This document shows positions 5,379 through 7,419 of a DNA stretch of 7,419 nt, piece by piece. The position numbers were made by a program, and so were the translations under genes. This DNA is from Pseudomonadota bacterium (GTDB taxonomy: Bacteria > Bdellovibrionota > Bacteriovoracia > Bacteriovoracales > Bacteriovoracaceae). Location of the stretch: the NCBI GenBank assembly GCA_023432655.1, contig JAEYUK010000185.1, forward strand, positions 1 through 7,419, written 5' to 3'. Below the pieces are notes generated by a model. That model did no database searches and was not told where the DNA came from. It was given only the letters and a program-made list of their open reading frames with translations. How positions within the stretch are numbered: position 1 is the stretch's first letter; each line of letters starts with the position of its first letter.

Positions 5379-7419
5379 GATAAAGCATCCATGGAGAAAT
5401 TGTTTCTTTCAATCGTTCTAAGTAAGGCTTCCGTCGTATCAAGAGAAGTGAGACAAAGAAGTCCTCGCTCCACCGCCACCCGGCGCATTTTAAAACCATC
5501 GGACTCAACGTTCTTACTTTTCGAAATAGTGTTTACAATAAGGGAGATTCGTCCGGATTTAATCGCTTCAATAATGTCATAAGGACCTTGACCGATACGG
5601 GCCACAGTTTTAACTGGAATGCCGGAGGCCTTCAAGGCTTTGGCGGTTCCTTCGGTTGCGACAAAGTCAAAACCTACTTGATGAAAACGTTTAAAGAGGG
5701 CAATCGCCTCATCTTTTTCATGATCGTTGATGGTCGCTAGAATTGTCCCCGAATTAGGAATCTCCACTCCGGCCGCGACGAAGGCCTTATGGAGGGCCTT
5801 CTCAAAAATCTTATCTTTCCCCATCACTTCACCGGTTGATTTCATCTCTGGCCCCAAAGCGATTTCCACTTCAGAGAGTTTGGCAAAAGAGAAGACTGGG
5901 GCTTTAATCGCCACTGTGTCTTTGGGAGGAAGCGTTCCGTGGTAGAGACCTTGTTTAATGAGGGATTCACCCAGGATCGCTTTAGTGGCGATTTTCGCCA
6001 TGGCAATGCCTGTGACCTTAGAGAGGAAAGGAACGGTCCGGGAGGCCCGCGGATTTACTTCCAGAACAAAGACATCGCCCTTATAAATCACAAATTGAAG
6101 GTTAATAAGACCTTTAATGTTGAGGGCCTTGGCCAGAGAGAGTGTTGTGCTTGATAGTTTCTCTAAAATTTCCTGGGAAACACTTTGAGGAGGATACACG
6201 GCAATGGAGTCACCTGAGTGAACTCCGGCCTTTTCAATGTGCTCCATGATTCCCGGAATGAAGACCGTTTCGCCGTCACAGATGGCGTCCACTTCCATTT
6301 CTCGTCCAATCATGTAGCGGTCAATCAAGACTGGATGATCAAAATTCACTTGGACAGCGCGCTTCATGTAACCCAGAAGTTCTTGCTCGTTATACACAAT
6401 CTCCATCGCTCTTCCTCCTAGAACATAGGAAGGGCGAACGATGACGGGAAAACCTAAATGGGCGGATTTTTCTACCGCTTCATCAATGGATGTCACTGTA
6501 CAACCTAATGGTTGAGCGATCTTTAGACCGCGAAGGAGTTCTTCAAAACGTCTCCGATCTTCGGCGCGGTCAATGTCATCAATGGAGGTTCCCAGAATTT
6601 TTACACCTCGAGCGGCAAGAGGGGCAGCGAGATTAATAGCGGTCTGACCTCCGAACTGAACAATGACTCCAATCGGTTTTTCCCGTTCAATGACGTTGGT
6701 TACGTCTTCTAAAGTGAGAGGTTCAAAATAGAGTCTGTCTGAGATATTAAAATCTGTCGAAACAGTTTCCGGGTTGTTGTTAATAATAATTGCCTCAAGA
6801 CCCATGCTTCTGATGGCCTCAATGGCGTGAACAGTGGCGTAGTCAAATTCAATCCCTTGACCGATACGAATGGGGCCTGAGCCCAAGACCACTACTTTTT
6901 CTTTTTTTGATTCTAAGACTTCATCCTGACTCTCGTAAGTAGAGTAGTAGTAAGGAGTGGAAGATTCAAATTCTCCGGCACAGGTATCAACCATTTTAAA
7001 GACTGGCGTGATGCTTTGGGCTTTTCGAAAATTGAAGACTTCTTCTTCGGAAGTTTTCCACAGACTCGCAATGAAGCGGTCAGAGAATCCCATGCGTTTG
7101 GCTTCTTTTAAAAGCTCGGCACTTCTTCCTTTTGATTCAAGTCTCGTTTCCATCTCTACGATGTTTTGAATCTTTGAAAGGAAGAAGTAGTCAATGCGAG
7201 TGAGCTCATGGATATCTTTGACAGGTACCTTCTTTCTAATCGCCTCAGCGACAGCAAAAAGGCGCTCATCATCCTGCTTACTTATTTTCTCCATGAGCTC
7301 GGAAGTTGTCTTATTTTTAAATTCAGGAAGTTCCAGATGATAGGCCCCAATTTCCAGAGAGCGAACCGCCTTTAAGAGAGATTCCTCAATGGATCTCCCC
7401 AAGGCCATGACTTCACCGG
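5375..7419 (-). CDS. carB: Carbamoyl-phosphate synthase large subunit, C-terminal two thirds (5' end outside window)
   Basis: Makes carbamoyl phosphate from bicarbonate, ATP and ammonia delivered by the small subunit CarA; the product feeds both pyrimidine and arginine synthesis. 680 residues are visible of about 1070 normal for the family. The frame is open to the window edge, where it reads GEVMALGRS, so the ATG at 7408 is internal. Numbered from that Met: the end of the first ATP-grasp half and the helical oligomerisation domain (about 1-150), then the second (carbamoyl-phosphate) synthetase half, with GSGPIRIGQGIEFDY (176-190), NNNPETVSTDFN (210-221), QFGGQT (251-256), RPSYVLGGRAM (325-335), HSGDS (397-401) and LEVNPRASRTVPF (449-461). 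The MGS-like regulatory domain follows (about 553-670, with ATEGTA and IVNTIS), the site where ornithine and UMP act in enteric bacteria. No key residue is missing in the visible part. It is the first visible gene of the operon; the promoter and any carA lie outside. Confidence 0.97.
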   Translation of the reverse strand, partial: GEVMALGRSIEESLLKAVRSLEIGAYHLELPEFKNKTTSELMEKISKQDDERLFAVAEAIRKKVPVKDIHELTRIDYFFLSKIQNIVEMETRLESKGRSAELLKEAKRMGFSDRFIASLWKTSEEEVFNFRKAQSITPVFKMVDTCAGEFESSTPYYYSTYESQDEVLESKKEKVVVLGSGPIRIGQGIEFDYATVHAIEAIRSMGLEAIIINNNPETVSTDFNISDRLYFEPLTLEDVTNVIEREKPIGVIVQFGGQTAINLAAPLAARGVKILGTSIDDIDRAEDRRRFEELLRGLKIAQPLGCTVTSIDEAVEKSAHLGFPVIVRPSYVLGGRAMEIVYNEQELLGYMKRAVQVNFDHPVLIDRYMIGREMEVDAICDGETVFIPGIMEHIEKAGVHSGDSIAVYPPQSVSQEILEKLSSTTLSLAKALNIKGLINLQFVIYKGDVFVLEVNPRASRTVPFLSKVTGIAMAKIATKAILGESLIKQGLYHGTLPPKDTVAIKAPVFSFAKLSEVEIALGPEMKSTGEVMGKDKIFEKALHKAFVAAGVEIPNSGTILATINDHEKDEAIALFKRFHQVGFDFVATEGTAKALKASGIPVKTVARIGQGPYDIIEAIKSGRISLIVNTISKSKNVESDGFKMRRVAVERGLLCLTSLDTTEALLRTIERNNFSMDALS

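Noticed and set aside
1..7419. CRISPR array, tRNA or rRNA genes, transposase or toxin-antitoxin genes
   Set aside because: No regularly spaced repeats, cloverleaf or transposase motifs were seen; all long intervals are filled by the listed genes, and the largest gap is 188 bp.

Overview
The window looks like bacterial chromosome with moderate GC (somewhat below 50% by eye) and dense coding. All housekeeping genes are intact wherever they lie fully inside the window. Start codons, Shine-Dalgarno sites and rho-independent terminators are of ordinary bacterial form. Two neighbouring Sec-exported proteins suggest an organism that secretes or displays proteins. A predatory or delta-type bacterium such as the Bacteriovorax/Bdellovibrio group is my guess from general style only; nothing in the sequence proves it.

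Layout, left to right. (1) Positions 1-681, + strand: the C-terminal half of cysteinyl-tRNA synthetase (cysS), entering from outside the window. (2) Positions 682-869: a 188-bp gap with several inverted and direct repeats. They form a compact structured element of about 102 bp (671-772) that runs into the last codons of cysS. (3) Positions 870-1742 and 1872-2747, + strand: two tandem paralogous genes for exported proteins of 290 and 291 residues. Each has a signal peptide, four cysteines in an N-terminal segment and a probably beta-rich remainder. I do not recognise the family. Each gene has its own ribosome binding site and is followed by its own terminator, so they look like two separate transcription units. 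(4) Positions 2801-7419, - strand: a tightly packed operon read right to left, carB (5' end outside the window) - pyrF - pyrE - lysA, with 4-bp ATGA overlaps at carB/pyrF and pyrE/lysA and a 2-bp gap at pyrF/pyrE. It converges on the second exported-protein gene, and a strong terminator lies between them.

How the genes work together. carB, pyrF and pyrE cover the first step (carbamoyl phosphate) and the last two steps (orotate to OMP to UMP) of de novo pyrimidine synthesis. Carbamoyl phosphate also feeds arginine synthesis. lysA makes lysine from meso-diaminopimelate; its coupling to pyrimidine genes suggests co-ordination by growth demand rather than a shared pathway. The most novel content is the pair of exported four-cysteine proteins and the repeat element upstream of them. 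The rest is ordinary core metabolism.
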